A DNA stretch of 64,000 bases from Papaver somniferum (GCF_003573695.1 NC_039364.1:233671656-233735655), one strand, 5' to 3'; counted from the first letter of the stretch, positions 23,363 through 35,792 are shown. Notes: generated by a model from the letters alone, not told the origin. Program-made: numbers and translations.

Positions 23363-23741
23363 ATAGTTTTCATCAGTTAATATAATCCAAAAGGTGTCTT
23401 CATTCAAGGTAATCGGATCATTGCACTGTCTGATTAGCTACTTGTACAAGAGAAAAAACAAAGATGTTATACATCACACAAATCCATCCCCAAATGCATC
23501 CCCTAATACGTGGCTTCAATTGCACTCTTGATTCTGTCACTTCCCACCTCCATGGAACAACATGAGGGCGTTTATGGACCAATGATTATTTGACACCGAT
23601 GGATTTGAGGGATGCGAAACATTTTCGGGAAGAAATACTAAGGCTCGATTTACTAAAATTATGTGAATTTTTTTTAGTCATTCTTCTTCCAATGCAATCT
23701 TACTCAACTTAGTCTCTCTTTCTGTCACAACCCTTCACCCA

Positions 23742-24173
23742 ATGGAGCAACAACCGTTGATCACAACCACCAGTAAACCTTTGCCAACATCAGCAACTAT
23801 GGAATCTGCATCACCTTCAACCTCATCTCCCATGCCATCAAAGTTTACACAAAACCCACAAATACCCAATACCTAAGAGAAACCAATAACCCTTGTTATT
23901 TCATCTCAAAACCCCACCGAAAATCACCCATCTCCAATCTCTTCGACTTCATCCTCCTCCCGTTTATCCTCATACTCGACCTTTAACACGCAAACCAACA
24001 TCCACGTCGAAGCTTTAAAGAAAGGAGAAAACATCCAAGTAGAAATAAACCTGCATCAAAAGGAACCAAAAATCCAAATAAAAACCACAATTAACTTTAC
24101 ACAATATTTCTCGACCAAACAACAACCACTTTTACCCATTTTTATTACTAAAAACAATGGTACGAAGTACTAG
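23742..24173 (+). pseudogene. Unidentified Ser/Thr/Pro-rich open frame with one internal stop
   Basis: A frame of 143 codons from an ATG at 23,742 to a TAG at 24,171-24,173, interrupted only by a TAA at 23,874. The first third is rich in Pro, Ser and Thr (MEQQPLITTTSKPLPTSATM..). The last third is lysine-rich with alternating hydrophobic residues (ALKKGENIQVEINLHQKE). The codons look protein-like and the local base composition is C-rich compared with both flanks. No family was recognised. It could be the N-terminal part of a LINE ORF1 or of a host gene, and it stops being open where a repeat fragment begins. Confidence 0.4.
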
Positions 24174-24189
24174 ACAAAATATGATTCTT

Positions 24190-24610
24190 AATGTAAGTTC
24201 TTACATCTCTTATCTCTAAGCTCAAATATCACGTCTCATATTTTGGACAGACATACACAATGGTTTTAAAATCACTAAATATCTCAAACCAAAATCCCAA
24301 ATAGAAAATCTCAAAATAAGCTTTTAAGATAGTTCATGATCTTCAAGTTTCGTATTACACACGAATTCAAATTGTCTACACGAGAAACAAGAAAACAAAT
24401 TATATCATAAGTAAACTTTGACTCGTCATAATTTCCAGCCACGTTATTCAGTTTTCTAAATTGATTTCAAAATACTTTCGGACACCAAAAACTCTGAAAT
24501 TTAACATGGATGATCCTTATTATGTCAAATTCCCCGTACAAATTTCAAGACCAAATTCGTTTTCTTTTAGGAGATGAATGAAAAACTCTATAACATGTTA
24601 CAAATGTGGT
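24190..24610. repeat. Fragment of the 7.9-11.4 kb retroelement family
   Basis: It runs parallel to 10,190-10,590. Shared blocks include catacacaatg, aaaactctataacatgt and ccaattcgttttc / ccaaattcgttttc, in the same order. No coding content. Confidence 0.6.
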
Positions 24611-24779
24611 CTATTAAAACTAGTGTAACCCACGTGTGATGTACCTTCCTTCCGTTCGAAAGAAAATCATACTTTTCATTCAATAATTTTTTAGCTCATT
24701 TGAAAAAGAAAAAAAATTAAACATCATTCATGTTCTACCATGTTCCTGTCAAATACCCAAAGGCATGACATTTTTTGTT

Positions 24780-25289
24780 TGTGAATAAGGCAATTCATTG
24801 AAAAAAAAACCTAAGAGTCTCGTGGGACTTGGATTACAAAAAGAGTAAAACATTCTAATATCGATCCACTGAGGATATATTGATATAATATTTATCTACT
24901 AATAACTGGTTTTCAATACAACCTAAGGGAGTGTTTCCCCACAAAATAAGAGAGTTTAAGAGTCTAACAAAGTTTGCTAGAATGTACGCCACTCTATTTC
25001 CTTGTCTTGGGATAAAATAAAAACCTAAAAAATTGTTACATAATTGAGTCAATCTTTTCGCTTCATCTAAATATGCTTTTGAATGCCAAGGGGTGTCTGA
25101 GTTCTTTCCATGCATGTATTTGAAGAGGCTTTCACAATCTCCTTCTATGCTAAGATTTTCCAGACCATTCTCCTGTTCCCAAGTAGCTTCTTGAAGTACT
25201 CCTATAGCTTCCGCATCTTGTGGGTCTGGAGATATTGACTGTCCAGCTTTTCCTCCTCCTGAATTACCTGCATCGTTGTTGTTTACCAC
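24780..25289 (-). pseudogene. 3' end of a LINE: RNase H-like domain
   Basis: The minus-strand frame to 24,855 reads AEAIGVLQEATWEQENGL, LSIEGDCESLFKYM and FYFIPRQGNRVAYILANF. This is the RVT_3 RNase H-like domain found at the end of plant LINE ORF2 proteins (EGDC, ..R.GN.VA..LA). The first catalytic Asp segment and all of the reverse transcriptase are missing, so the copy is 5' truncated, which is normal for LINEs. Beyond the stop, a T-rich 3' end lies near 24,800. Confidence 0.7.
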
Positions 25290-27086
25290 ATTATTTTATG
25301 ACATTACTTAAAATAAAAACAAATTAGTGCAAGCTAATGATAGTGATGTCAATGACTACTAACATAAGGCATTTAATATAAAGAGTGTTACAAACATTTA
25401 GACTTGGAACATGATTTCGAACCAGACCAATTAAGAACAATGTAGTAAACAACAATGATGGAAAACGTAATCGAAAATCAGCTTAGAGAAAATCCTATAT
25501 AGGACTATTTGTAAGTAAAACAAGGAAAATGAATTAAAAGATATACTAAGTGAGTATTACCATTCCCATCATTTATTCTTAGTAAAAAAAGGTTGTCTGG
25601 AAAGAAAAACTTAACATGAACACTGAACTGTAAAAATTATACTCTAAAACAAGTTACTTCTATGAAATAAGGTGGTGGATGATATTAGTTGGTATTAAGC
25701 AAGACTGACTTTCCAAGTTCTACAATAGCTTTACCTGTCTAGTTGATTTTGTTATATAGTTATATGTTCTACCATTTGTGTCTACATTATAAGTTTAGAA
25801 CACATGCTTTTTAAGAGTACTACCAAAATGGCAGAATATATTAGGGTTGACACCGGGAAAAAAAAGTATATGGTAAAGATAACTATGTCATTTTATTAAG
25901 CACCAATTAAATACGTGAAGAACGTCAACTAAAATGTCGGAATCACATTAACCATAAAATTCGTCTGAAATAAGCACATAAATTATATACAGTATTTGTT
26001 TGGCAACACCTTCAATTAGGTATTATTGCAGATAACTCAAAAATATAGAATCTTTTTACATTACGAGCATGTGCTACTCATTAAGGAAAAACACTAAAGG
26101 CAACTCCAAGTTAGGTTCCTCAGCGTATAGTAACTAAAATTGTACCTTCCAAGCCACCGCAATAATAGATAATTACTTATATAATAGTTTCTAGTCTTTC
26201 TAACAGTCATATTTTCCTTCTCCCATACATATATACAGGTGGTTGTAGCTGTAGATATCCAGGGAATCCCTACCAGCTAACTAAGCGTAAGTGTTCCATA
26301 TTTTTGACATTTGCTAGCTTTGTATATTGTAAATATATTTCCCAGCCTTGATATATTTGACCTAAAGAGAAATCAGATATGTTTATCTGTTAGAGGCAGA
26401 TTAGTATCGAAATTCTTTACTGGGGTTGAAGAAATTTTTAAGGTTTTGACCAGTTGAAGTTGGACTTTAGTCTACAAGTTTATGTTGTTTGAATTAATTT
26501 ATTTTATTCCTTGTATTTTTTCGATTGAATACTTTTTTGACCTAAATAATTTTGTAGGTCGAGCTTTCCTCATGATTGTAGATCTGAACTCTAGATTGAA
26601 TACTCAAACTGGATATTTCCAGTGAGTTTGATAGTCCACACAACTTAAATAGCTCAGGTTGCTTAGGTAGATAATTGAGTTCTCTTATCGTCATTTAGAT
26701 AGTGGGTATTATGAGTTAATTATCTATCAACTAGTGATGCAAGTTGCATCACTATAGTGATACTTGTCAGGACTTATATAGAGGCACCTGGACAGGGATA
26801 CCATTCGGCGCCGACTGGATACTAGTATGAAGCATAATTGTTGGTCTTAATGTCGCCATTCTCTCCACACGGATAGTTTTTTTTTCTTTATAGTTATTGA
26901 TTGTGGATTTTTGACGAAGGTCATATACGTAAAATCACATCGGAAATTATGTATCTCTGATCATGTCAGAATGCAAATGAGGACGTTATGTCTCCGCTTT
27001 CCGAAAAACAAACAAATTGCAGTACCATGACCTCCATACATGACGGAAGTATTATATCCTTTTGATTAAGAGTTCTCGATATTCCA
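25290..27086. other. AT-rich interval without recognisable genes
   Basis: No frame of note and no recognisable mobile element. It holds a perfect 11-bp-arm palindrome, tagtgatgcaa-g-ttgcatcacta, at 26,732-26,754. Confidence 0.5.
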
Positions 27087-28532
27087 TGTGACGGACTAGA
27101 TAATTACGCCTTGCGCACCTGGGAGCGCAGGAGATAACTTCCCTGATGCGCCATGATGATGCTACGATCCGGGCCTTCAAGCCAGACAAATGCACGTCCA
27201 CTTGCCCTTGCAAGCATGCTCGTCGAGCATGATGCGGCTAACTTAGCTCCCACACCGTTACAACTTATCCTTGTCATACGAAAGGGTATAAGGCCATAAA
27301 GCCGTATCTAATGCACCTTACATGCATCACTGGCTAATGTTGTACCATCCTTGGGCTTATGCAAGCTCCGCTAATTGCATACTATTGTAGCTTACTCTCT
27401 AAGACATGCCTAATGCGTCATTGGTACATGCCTAAGTCGAACGTCCTGATAGGAAGTATGAGCATCCATTAAATGGGATGCAACTTTCCTCATCAAGTTT
27501 GGCCACAATCATCTCTTGCATCGCGCTGCCGAGCCAGATGATAGGGTCCAATGTGCCGCAATCATCTCTCAATTAGATGATATGAGCGACAAAGTGCTGG
27601 AACGGAAATGTTGCAACTCATTGCAGCTGCCTATTTACCCTTCCCTACTCTAAAGGGATCAAGCACATGTCGTAGTTCATCCACGAAGGGACAAAAGCTT
27701 AACCCAACTCGTTTGCAAGGCCATGACCTAACAATAATGGTAATGGCTTGGTCCGTATAGGTCGTTTCGTCAAAATACATAATGACTATTATGCATTGTT
27801 GGGTTCGCGACATGGCATAGTGATGCCTTCGCATCATATGCCCCATTAGCAAGGCTACGCATCTATAAATGAAACTTAGGCATCATTCATACTCTTCCAT
27901 CTAAGCTATGAAGCTTACTTGGTACATAGTCCGCATATGCACCTTCAACCAACTACCCCTCCCTATATATGTTAACTTGAAATTTTTACAACTTAGAAAA
28001 GAGGAGAAGATTGACATGCTTGCTTCACTATTCATGTCCGTTGTCATGTATTTCTGCATAAACGGCAATGATTACCGAGTTTTTGTTCTGTTGTGCATAA
28101 TGATTGTGCAACAATCGTTTCATCTGTTGCACAATATTGACAATGATTCGGAACTTTCCCTTCTGCCATATTGCACAATGATTGCGCGACATTCTCTCTG
28201 GCATATTGCACAATGATTTGACAATATTGGATCGGCTATCCCTCTCTGGCCTGATGCACAATGATTGTGCGATATTGGCTCTAGGCCAATAGCCTTCATA
28301 ATGCACAATGATTACGCTGCAAGCTCAAGGCTACTTACCCAACTGGACTAATGCATCATGATAATGCAACATTGGCCCTTGATCAAATGCAAACATAATG
28401 CGTTATTTTGGCGCGATATTTTCCTTAAGCCAATCTACCTCTTACCAAGCAATGGAAGATTTGGATGAAGCTTCATATCAGGAAATTGCGCATATTTTAG
28501 CATGCGCCATACTAAAAACACGGGGTGTTACA
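27087..28532 (-). repeat. TGTAACA-type Gypsy LTR, copy 1
   Basis: The right end reads cggggtgttaca (28,521-28,532), i.e. TGTAACACCCCG on the minus strand, a common start of plant Gypsy LTRs. The left end begins tgtgacggac (27,087). The same two ends bracket 33,131-35,279, and internal blocks match (caatcatctctcaattagat, gcttgcttcactattcatg). It contains a short tandem array at 28,094-28,372. The gag remnant of another Gypsy element directly abuts its right end. Confidence 0.7.
28094..28372. repeat. Imperfect tandem array of a gcacaatgatt unit
   Basis: At least six copies of a motif close to g-c-a-[ct]-aatgatt..gcg/gca, each followed by a short spacer often ending ctctggc, with spacing of roughly 40-65 bp. 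It is seen in this LTR copy but not, in this form, in the copy at 33,131-35,279. Confidence 0.65.
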
Positions 28533-29255
28533 ATATTCTTGCATGCTTTGGTTGTAGGACTGCTTCAAGTCGTACCACTTGAACCATCTCTCTTCAAGGT
28601 AGCCAACCAAATAAAATTGTTTCCTCATAACTTCCTTGAATCCCTTCCACTAGAATGCTCCCTTACTTAGGTACTATCTTTGATAAGCTTTCAACCATAT
28701 TATAGCATTCTTTGAAAGCTTCAATGCCGCAAAAGCTATCTTCTCCTTCGAACCATATTCAAAGAAAGAAAAGTACTTCTCTAGATGATCTATCCAATCA
28801 TCCAATTTCTCTATATCGACACTTCCATCATAAAGTGGAATATCAACATGAAAATCAATTTTCAGATTCTTACCATGATTCATAAACTTACCACGAGTTT
28901 ATTTTGCTTTTGTTCGTTTAGGAAGATCATCTTCTTCTCCCTCTTCGTATTCTTCTTCTTCTTCCTCATCCTCTTCTTCCGAATCCCAAAATGGAGATTC
29001 AGTATTTTTCGTGGGTTTTAAATATGGTGTATTGGAACGAATACAAATAACCAACCCTTTCAGGGTAGTTTGTAATGTTTTTATATTTTTTTCTAACACA
29101 ACCACCATACCGTCGATAGTTTTTGGTTGATCAGTCTTAGACTCATCGTCTGATTTTTTCATCCTTGATTTTCTTGTTCTTTTAATATATTCTTTCTTTT
29201 TTAGTAACTCACCAAGTTGTTTGTAGAGAAATATAGTGAAGACCATAAACCACAA
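28533..29255 (-). pseudogene. Ty3/Gypsy gag remnant
   Basis: The minus-strand frame starts at 29,255, 26 bp from the primer-binding site. It has an acidic segment (EEEDEEEEEEYEEGEEDD) and then a stop at 28,899-28,901. In the same phase it continues with the gag core: VDIEKLDDWIDHLEKYFSFF and KEKIAFAALKLSKNAIIWLK. After 28,674 the frame shifts, and a piece RWFKWYDLKQSYNQSMQEY lies just before the LTR end at 28,532. Gag forms the particle that packages element RNA. The rest of gag and pol is missing at lower coordinates. Confidence 0.8.
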
Positions 29256-29280
29256 AAATCTTCTCTAAAAGAAACAAAAC

Positions 29281-29297
29281 TTGCTTTGATACCAACT
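29281..29297 (-). promoter_or_regulatory. Primer-binding site (initiator tRNA-Met type)
   Basis: On the minus strand it reads agttggtatcaaagcaa, immediately after the LTR. It matches the TGGTATCAGAGC site used with tRNA-Met in plant LTR retrotransposons, apart from one base. Confidence 0.8.
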
Positions 29298-29968
29298 TGA
29301 TGCGTATGATCTCTGTACCTTGGTAACTATTATTATAGAGGAAGAATTCAGAATAATAATAGACGAAAACTGGAAACATAACACACTAAAAATCATATTT
29401 GAAGAAATTATCTTCTCTAGTTTATGATCAAGAAAACTATTACAAGTCTCTCTTTGTTACGCTCACAATCTCTCTAAACAGTAGATAACCTTAAATTGTT
29501 TGCTAAGCTTATTTAGATAATAACTTAAGGTGTTTGTCTATAATATTTCTCTAGGTATGTGTGTTAAGCCTCCTTTTCTAGGTGTCAAACTACATTCTCT
29601 AGATGTCCTTAGCTATGAGCTAAACATTTCTGTTTATAGTTTTTGGTTTGGCTTATCAAACCTTCTAGGAATCTATTTCCTTATCTAGGAATAATTCATT
29701 TTCTAGGTATATTTCCTTATCTAGAAATCTTAACTTGTCTAGGAATAATTCATTTTTTAAGTATATTTTTCCATATCTAGAAATGCCTTGTCTAGTAAAT
29801 ATTATTTTTCTAGGTATATTTCCTAATCTAGGATTACCTTGTCTAGGAATATTTTCTTATCTAAGAATAGTGCCTAAAAATCAGTATTCCATCCCAAAGT
29901 AGAAGTATATCCTCAATATAACTTAAGGATTGATAAGTTCCCACAAGAGGAAAGATACACCTGTATCA
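29298..29968 (-). repeat. 5' LTR of Gypsy family B, copy 1
   Basis: The minus-strand LTR starts TGATACAGGTGTATC (29,968 downward) and ends ..agatcatacgcatca (29,298). The same ends and body occur at 35,312-35,792: tgatctctgtaccttggta, ttgttacgctcacaatctct. It contains many copies of a tctaggaat-like motif between 29,550 and 29,870. Confidence 0.82.
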
Positions 29969-30890
29969 GAAGCACTTCATGAACTGTTTCTAACGGTTTA
30001 CGGACTTGAGCGTGAAAACATGACTAGATGCCTTTTCTGGTCAAGTTTTTGATGTTTCCTTATCTAGGAAAGATGAATATTCTTCCACACACAATTTATT
30101 ACCGTATTAAAGTGTGTATGATATTTTAAAATCCTTCCTAAGTTACATTGTAATTTATTTTACAAAAATACAATTTATGCTAAAGTAATTATTTATGCAA
30201 GAGTTCTGACTTAGGAAAGACTATCAAAATAAGGAGAGTCTTTGTAAAAGGAAATAGCTCACGAACTTGCTTAGATTTCAAGCAACTGTTCACTATAAAT
30301 AAAGGGTTCATGTAAGCTACACAAATTATCCCTTGGATAATTGGTGTAAGCTTGATAAGGTTGTTTTCCAATACTTATAATCTCCGTGAACAGGAGTGAG
30401 ACAATAAGACTTTGTTTTGGGTATCACAAAGCACGAGTTGCTAATAATATTCTTGATAGTTACGTAACTTGTAATCTCCGTCAATTCAATAATTCATATC
30501 TATTCTAAGGTCCTTCTCTTCTGATATAAGACCATTAATTGTTGATCATAAATCCTAGGTTTGATGGATTTCAATATCGACACTAGTTGGTCTAAATATG
30601 AACTAGTAAGAAAACGTCAATTAAGGCGTTTTATAAATTCCTTAAGAAGTTTTAAAAAGATATCTCTAGATTTATTCTAGTTGTTCTTGTTGCAGAGTAA
30701 TTAGGTTTCTCTTCCTATTTTGAGGAGTATAATAATTTGTAATCTACAAGTTGTTTTGATATAACATTTACCTTTTGTAATTATTCAAAACAAACACAAG
30801 ATTTCCAAAACCTTGGTTTACACCTAAGACGGAAATTAAAATCGGGGTATGTGGATTCAAAACCCAAAAAGTATTCACTGCAGATTAAGC
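29969..30890 (+). repeat. Upstream part of a plus-strand Sirevirus-like LTR
   Basis: A TATA-like box, cactataaataaaggg, lies at about 30,292 in the position expected upstream of the LTR segment that follows at 30,890-31,564. The LTR start was not located. No coding frame is seen. Confidence 0.4.
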
Positions 30891-31564
30891 AACTCTTAGG
30901 CTATAAAGGACGTCATCTAAGGGAATCAAGCACGTAAATCCTTGTGAAGTTCAAGAGACGTAAGGAGCACGGCGTAACTGAATTTCTTGGATGGTGGATT
31001 CGGTCTCAACTAAATTCCACTCCAAAGTCTGATAGTAGGCTTGTATCTGTAGCGGTTTAATAAGACTCGGTGTTAAAACTGGACGAGGTCCCAGGGTTTT
31101 TCTGCGGGTGTAGTTTTCCTCGTTAAAAAAATTTCTTTGCGTCTTGCTTTACTTTTTACTTCCGCATTATATTTGTTTTTGATATAATTAAAGTAAAATC
31201 AAGTGATCTGATAATAACTTAGATAGTTTTTAACTAAAATTGTATAGAACCTACAAGGCTTATTCTCAAGAATTCATATCTTGAAATATAGATTACAAGA
31301 CTTGTTCTAATTGGAATTTGGTTCATATACTGTTACCGTACATACTAGGTTATCTTGGGTATTGATTTTTTAGATCTCCCAAGAGTTTTTGTACTCAATC
31401 AGGTTCACGGATCTCTGATATAAATTACAATTGTACAAGAAAGATAAAACGTTTGTATATATTGTTTGAGGATCATTAAGTCGGTTTATTTGCAATTGTA
31501 TTAGGTTTTGTCTTATAGGTCCAAACGAAAGAGTTGTTGGTGTATTTGGTACCCCCGTGTTTTA
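30890..31564 (+). repeat. Sirevirus-like LTR, 3' half
   Basis: Blocks match 44,690-45,284 and 32,590-33,126 in the same order: ggaatcaagcacgtaaat, gacgtaaggagcac, gaggtcccagggtttttctg, tcctcgttaa, acttccgcattata, and the end gttggtgtatttggtaccc. The final bases are altered and no primer-binding site follows, so the internal region is gone. Confidence 0.7.
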
Positions 31565-31569
31565 AGTAT

Positions 31570-32420
31570 GCGTACCTATCCTATTCGCGAAATTCACATG
31601 CGTGCTAGGTATGCGTACCTCCAAGTAATTCATGTATTTCTCTCACAATCAAATTTCAAACATTTTGCTTGGGAAGTTTCGAAAAGATCAACTTTAACAA
31701 AAATAGTTTGTAAAAAATTAAATTATTTTAACTCAATTTGCTAGAGATATATGAAAATCCATTACCTGGATCATATTTCGAGATTTTAAACAAGACAAGC
31801 TTAAACTCGAAATTTCTTCTTTGCAATATGAAATCTACTAAAATTATGCGACAACTTCTCATAATATATAATGATATATATAAATAGGATATGTTAATCT
31901 TCACATATCTCTTTGTTGATGAAGTTCTCGCAAATGTCTTCGTTTGTATCTTAAGTATTCAATCTTCAAGGGTTTTTTTGGTGATATCTGATACTCAACT
32001 ACCATGCTCTAATCCTAGTCCGGACATGACTTTAGTATACTATAAATCGGGTATGATTTTGTACATCTAACATTGACAACAAGCTTAAGATAGGAAAACC
32101 TGCGAGTTCGACCGAGTGATAATATATACGACATAGTGTCATATGAATAATAATAGCTACAATGAGTAAATATGATAAATCAGTATTCACATACCTCTTG
32201 TTGATGAAATTCTCGTGAATATGTCTGTTTTTTCTTCAGTCTTCAACCTTCGAGGGTATTCCGTGATATCCGATATATAGTTACCAAGATTTAATCCTAG
32301 TCTGAGATCAACTTGAATTTAGTAAACTAGAAATCAAGATATAATGTTGTACATCTAACATTAATAACAAGTTGAGACACAAATCTTGTGATTTTGACCG
32401 AGCAATTCTCTAACAATAAC
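31570..32420 (-). repeat. Two LTR heads in tandem, opposite orientation
   Basis: On the minus strand an LTR head begins TGTTAGAGAATTGCTCGGTC at about 32,417. A second, similar head segment follows at lower coordinates (about 32,118 down). The block tacatctaacatt..acaag..gaccgag occurs on the plus strand at 32,062-32,118 and again at 32,351-32,404. The repeat distance is about 290 bp. This points to duplication or nested insertion of truncated LTRs. Confidence 0.6.
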
Positions 32421-32589
32421 CTTTTGAAGAGAGTAACTTATCTTAATTGTTTACGTTTACTTGATATATATCTTCTTTATCCTTGAAGATCCCTCATAAT
32501 TAAGCAAATAGATTTCCATTACCTTGATTGAATATCTTTCTAAAAAAAATCAACAAGCTATATGTTAGAGGAAGAATATTTAAAAGTCT

Positions 32590-33126
32590 TTAATGCGGTT
32601 GAAGCAACTCCTAGGCCCGTAAAGGACGTCATCTAGAGGAATCATGTGTTTAGGTTCTTGCGAGATCCAAGGGATGTAAGGAGCACAACTGAAGCTGAAT
32701 TTCTTGGAGGATTAATTCACTCTCAAATACATTTCAGTTCGAAGTCTTATAATAGGCTAGTGTATGTACGTAGCATCTTAGTACAATGCGCAGTTCAAAG
32801 TTCAATATAAATGAGGTCTCAGGGTTTTCATGTTATATTGCAGTTTTCCTCGTTAACAAAATTCTTCGTGTCTTGCTTTACCTTTTACTTCCACGTTATA
32901 ATCTTGTTTTTTATAATTAAAGTAAAAGCAAGTGACATGATAATCAACCTTGCTGAATTATGTCCTTGAAAATATAACTACTAAGATTTGTTCTTGTTGG
33001 GATTCAGATCTCAAAAGAGATCATTTTAGGTTGTCCTTGGATGTTGAGTTTTTATATCGTCAAAGAAATTTGTCTTATAGGTTCACAAACGAAAATTGGT
33101 GGTGTACTTGATACCTCTCCTTTTCA
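32590..33126 (+). repeat. Sirevirus-like LTR, 3' end, second copy
   Basis: Same order of blocks as 30,890-31,564 (gcaactcctaggcccgtaaa, gatgtaaggagcac, tcctcgttaacaaaatt, cttataggttcacaaacga). It ends ..gatacctctccttttca at 33,126. Four bases separate it from the Gypsy LTR at 33,131. No internal region follows. Confidence 0.7.
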
Positions 33127-33130
33127 CAAG

Positions 33131-35279
33131 TGTGACGGACCGAAAATATCTCCATTGGTGTCGCATTGTGCATGAAAAACTCCCTAGCGTGCCACTATGA
33201 TGCAATGGGCGGGATGTAAAGACCCACTTCTCAATAGGAAAATGCATTTCCTTTCCAAATATGTTTTACAAGCATGATACTCGAAATGTGGTTTCCATAC
33301 ATAACTCCACACTGTTCAAAATTACTCTAGCTTATACTACAAAGGGTCCAAGGCCATAAAGGCCAATGGTGATGCATTTGGCATGCATCATAATCCCGCA
33401 AGTACCGTCCATGTATGGGGTATATGCCTTGGACTTGGACTTGGACTTAGTACATCGCAAGCCTATTTTCATCTTTCTTACTTAGCTTCGACATTGAGAT
33501 GGATACATGCACTGATCTTACCCGTACCAAAGGTTCGTCATCTATATTCATGTCGTAGTTTCATTGAATCATTCTCTGAGAAATAAGACTACAATTATAG
33601 GGAAAATAAGAATAGTCGTTTTTAACAATATTAAGTGTTTTTTTGGCAGATTTTTTTTTGTATTTTCCACTAGTGGCTTATGCTTTATTTTTGGGTTATG
33701 CCCAATTGCAATTGGTGCAAGCCGACATCGAATAACTTGATAGGAAGTATGAGCATCCAGCAATGAGATACAAATACCTCATCAAGTGATGTTGAAACCA
33801 TCTCTTGCTCGCATGTCGAGCCTAGATTGTATGAGAAACAAGGTGATATACCACAAATATGGTGCATTGCAGCTTTCGACGGACCCAACTTGTACCATGA
33901 CATGTATCAGACATAGATTGTAGTTGATCATCAAGGACACAATCCAAGAAAATCCTAGTTTGTATAGACCAAGGAAGTTTCATAAAATATGCACAAGATT
34001 GTGCGTAGTTGATGTCACTTAGTTTGCAGCTATGTAACGTCTATTCGAGTTATGGAAAATGGTACAAGACTAACCTTTCTATCGAAGTGCATCAACATTA
34101 TACATTATTGGTAAGCAACACATAAACAATAAAGCTTATGCATCATGAAGCTTTATTGAGTATGCAAAACGACATAATGAGTATATAAATGTTTCTCCAG
34201 GAAATATTTAGATTGTATTTCCTTTCATTAACACCAAGCAACAGTCAGAATTTTTGTAACACGATCCCTTAGATGACTAGTAGTAACCCATTTTAAACAT
34301 ACAGTCTTTAATACTAATATTGGAGTTTATGTCTGGTAACACATATTGACCAGCTGGAAAGGCAGCTCCAATAGATCTTTCGGAAAAACAATGTAACATA
34401 ACATGTTCAATAGTTTCTAAAATTCCAGAGTTACGCATTTAGATGATATGAGCACCCACCACATGTAATGTACTGCGACTTGTCTTATCAAGTATGACAA
34501 CAATCATCTCTTGAATCGCGTTGCCGAGCCATATGATATGAGTTACCATAATGTCGCAATCATCTCTCAATTAGATGATATGAGCAACAAGATGCTGGAC
34601 CACCAAGGCTGCAACTCATTGAGATTGCGTACGTACCCTCCTCAGTAAATTGAAGAGATCATGCACTAACATTAGTTCATTCACGTCAGTACAAAAAACT
34701 AAATCCAACTCTTTTTGCAAGGCCAAACACCAAGCAAATGCCTAGTCAGTATAAGCCAAAGGGTCATCTGCAAATGATGAGCAAGAATGTGCATTATTGG
34801 CTTTTCTTCGTGTTGCACCACCACTCGTTACATTGCAAAAATGATGCCTAAACATCGTGAAGCTCTGTTGACTAGGACGGGCACCACAATGATGTCCCGG
34901 TATCATATATGCTTTGCTGGTTAAGGTATAAAATTTAAGGAGTATCCACGCTATATTCACCTTCAACCAACCACCCTTCCTTATATATGTCTTATTGACA
35001 TTTCTACAACTCAAAGTTGGTGAGCACTTTGATATGCTTGCTTCACTATTCATGGCAGTTTGCCATGTATCTATGAATAACGCAACATGATGTGGTATTT
35101 CCCTCTCTGCCTGAAGACCAACTTGAATATTGTACTTCCTCGATCTCTAGCTGTTTATACTGCAACTTTTGTCCTGGCCAAGATGCCCTAAACATACAAT
35201 ATATACTTGAGGTAAAGTTTTACCTCATGCCAAAGACATACCTTTGAGCATGCGCCACGCGAAAAATGCGGATGTTACA
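33131..35279 (-). repeat. TGTAACA-type Gypsy LTR, copy 2
   Basis: Left end tgtgacggac, right end gatgttaca. It shares ordered blocks with 27,087-28,532. It is about 0.7 kb longer than copy 1, so it carries insertions; 34,170-34,440 looks foreign and includes a ttgtaacacgatccct block. No coding frame is supported. Confidence 0.65.
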
Positions 35280-35311
35280 GGTAATCATAACTTTTACAAC
35301 ACAATCCCTAA

Positions 35312-35792
35312 TGATACGTATGATCTCTGTACCTTGGTAGTTATTATTATAGAGGCGAAATTCAGAATAATAATAGACGGACACTTAGAAAACATAACAC
35401 AAAGTAGTAATTCGAAGAAATATATCTTCTCTAGATTATGAACAAGAAAACGATTACAATTCTCACTTTGTTACGCTCACAATCTCTCTAAACAGTGGAT
35501 CAACCTTAAAATGTTTTCTAAGATTGCACAAATATTGTTCCAAGCTATCTATAGGTTTCATGTATGTTTAGTAAACAACCAATCCTCTCTATTTATAGAC
35601 TTCATCGTACTCAGCCGACCATGTCTTCTATTAGGAATCGATTTCCTAAACTAAGAGTGTTTCCTAAAACAAAACTCTTCCTAACTAGGAATTCTGCCCA
35701 AATAAGGTTTCCTTTCCTGATGTAGGATTCTTCCCTCAACTTAGCTTGAGGTTAACTAAGTTCCTAAGAGGAGTAAGGATACACTTGTATCA
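35312..35792 (-). repeat. 3' LTR of Gypsy family B, copy 2
   Basis: A 481-bp LTR with the same ends as 29,298-29,968 (minus strand: TGATACAAGTGTATCC start, ..agatcatacgtatca end). It lies directly downstream (minus sense) of the integrase C-terminal region, so it is the 3' LTR of the pol fragment that follows. Confidence 0.8.

Noticed and set aside
28081..28372. Possible CRISPR-like or phased repeat array
   Set aside because: Units and spacers are both imperfect, and the array lies inside a plant LTR; it is an ordinary minisatellite.
27087..28532. A solo LTR inserted in the Gypsy gag with duplication atatt
   Set aside because: atatt follows the right end but lies three bases away from the left end, and no gag sequence continues on the left, so simple insertion is not shown.
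28785..29021. Phe-rich plus-strand frame resembling a membrane segment
   Set aside because: It is the antisense of the acidic Glu-rich stretch in the Gypsy gag.
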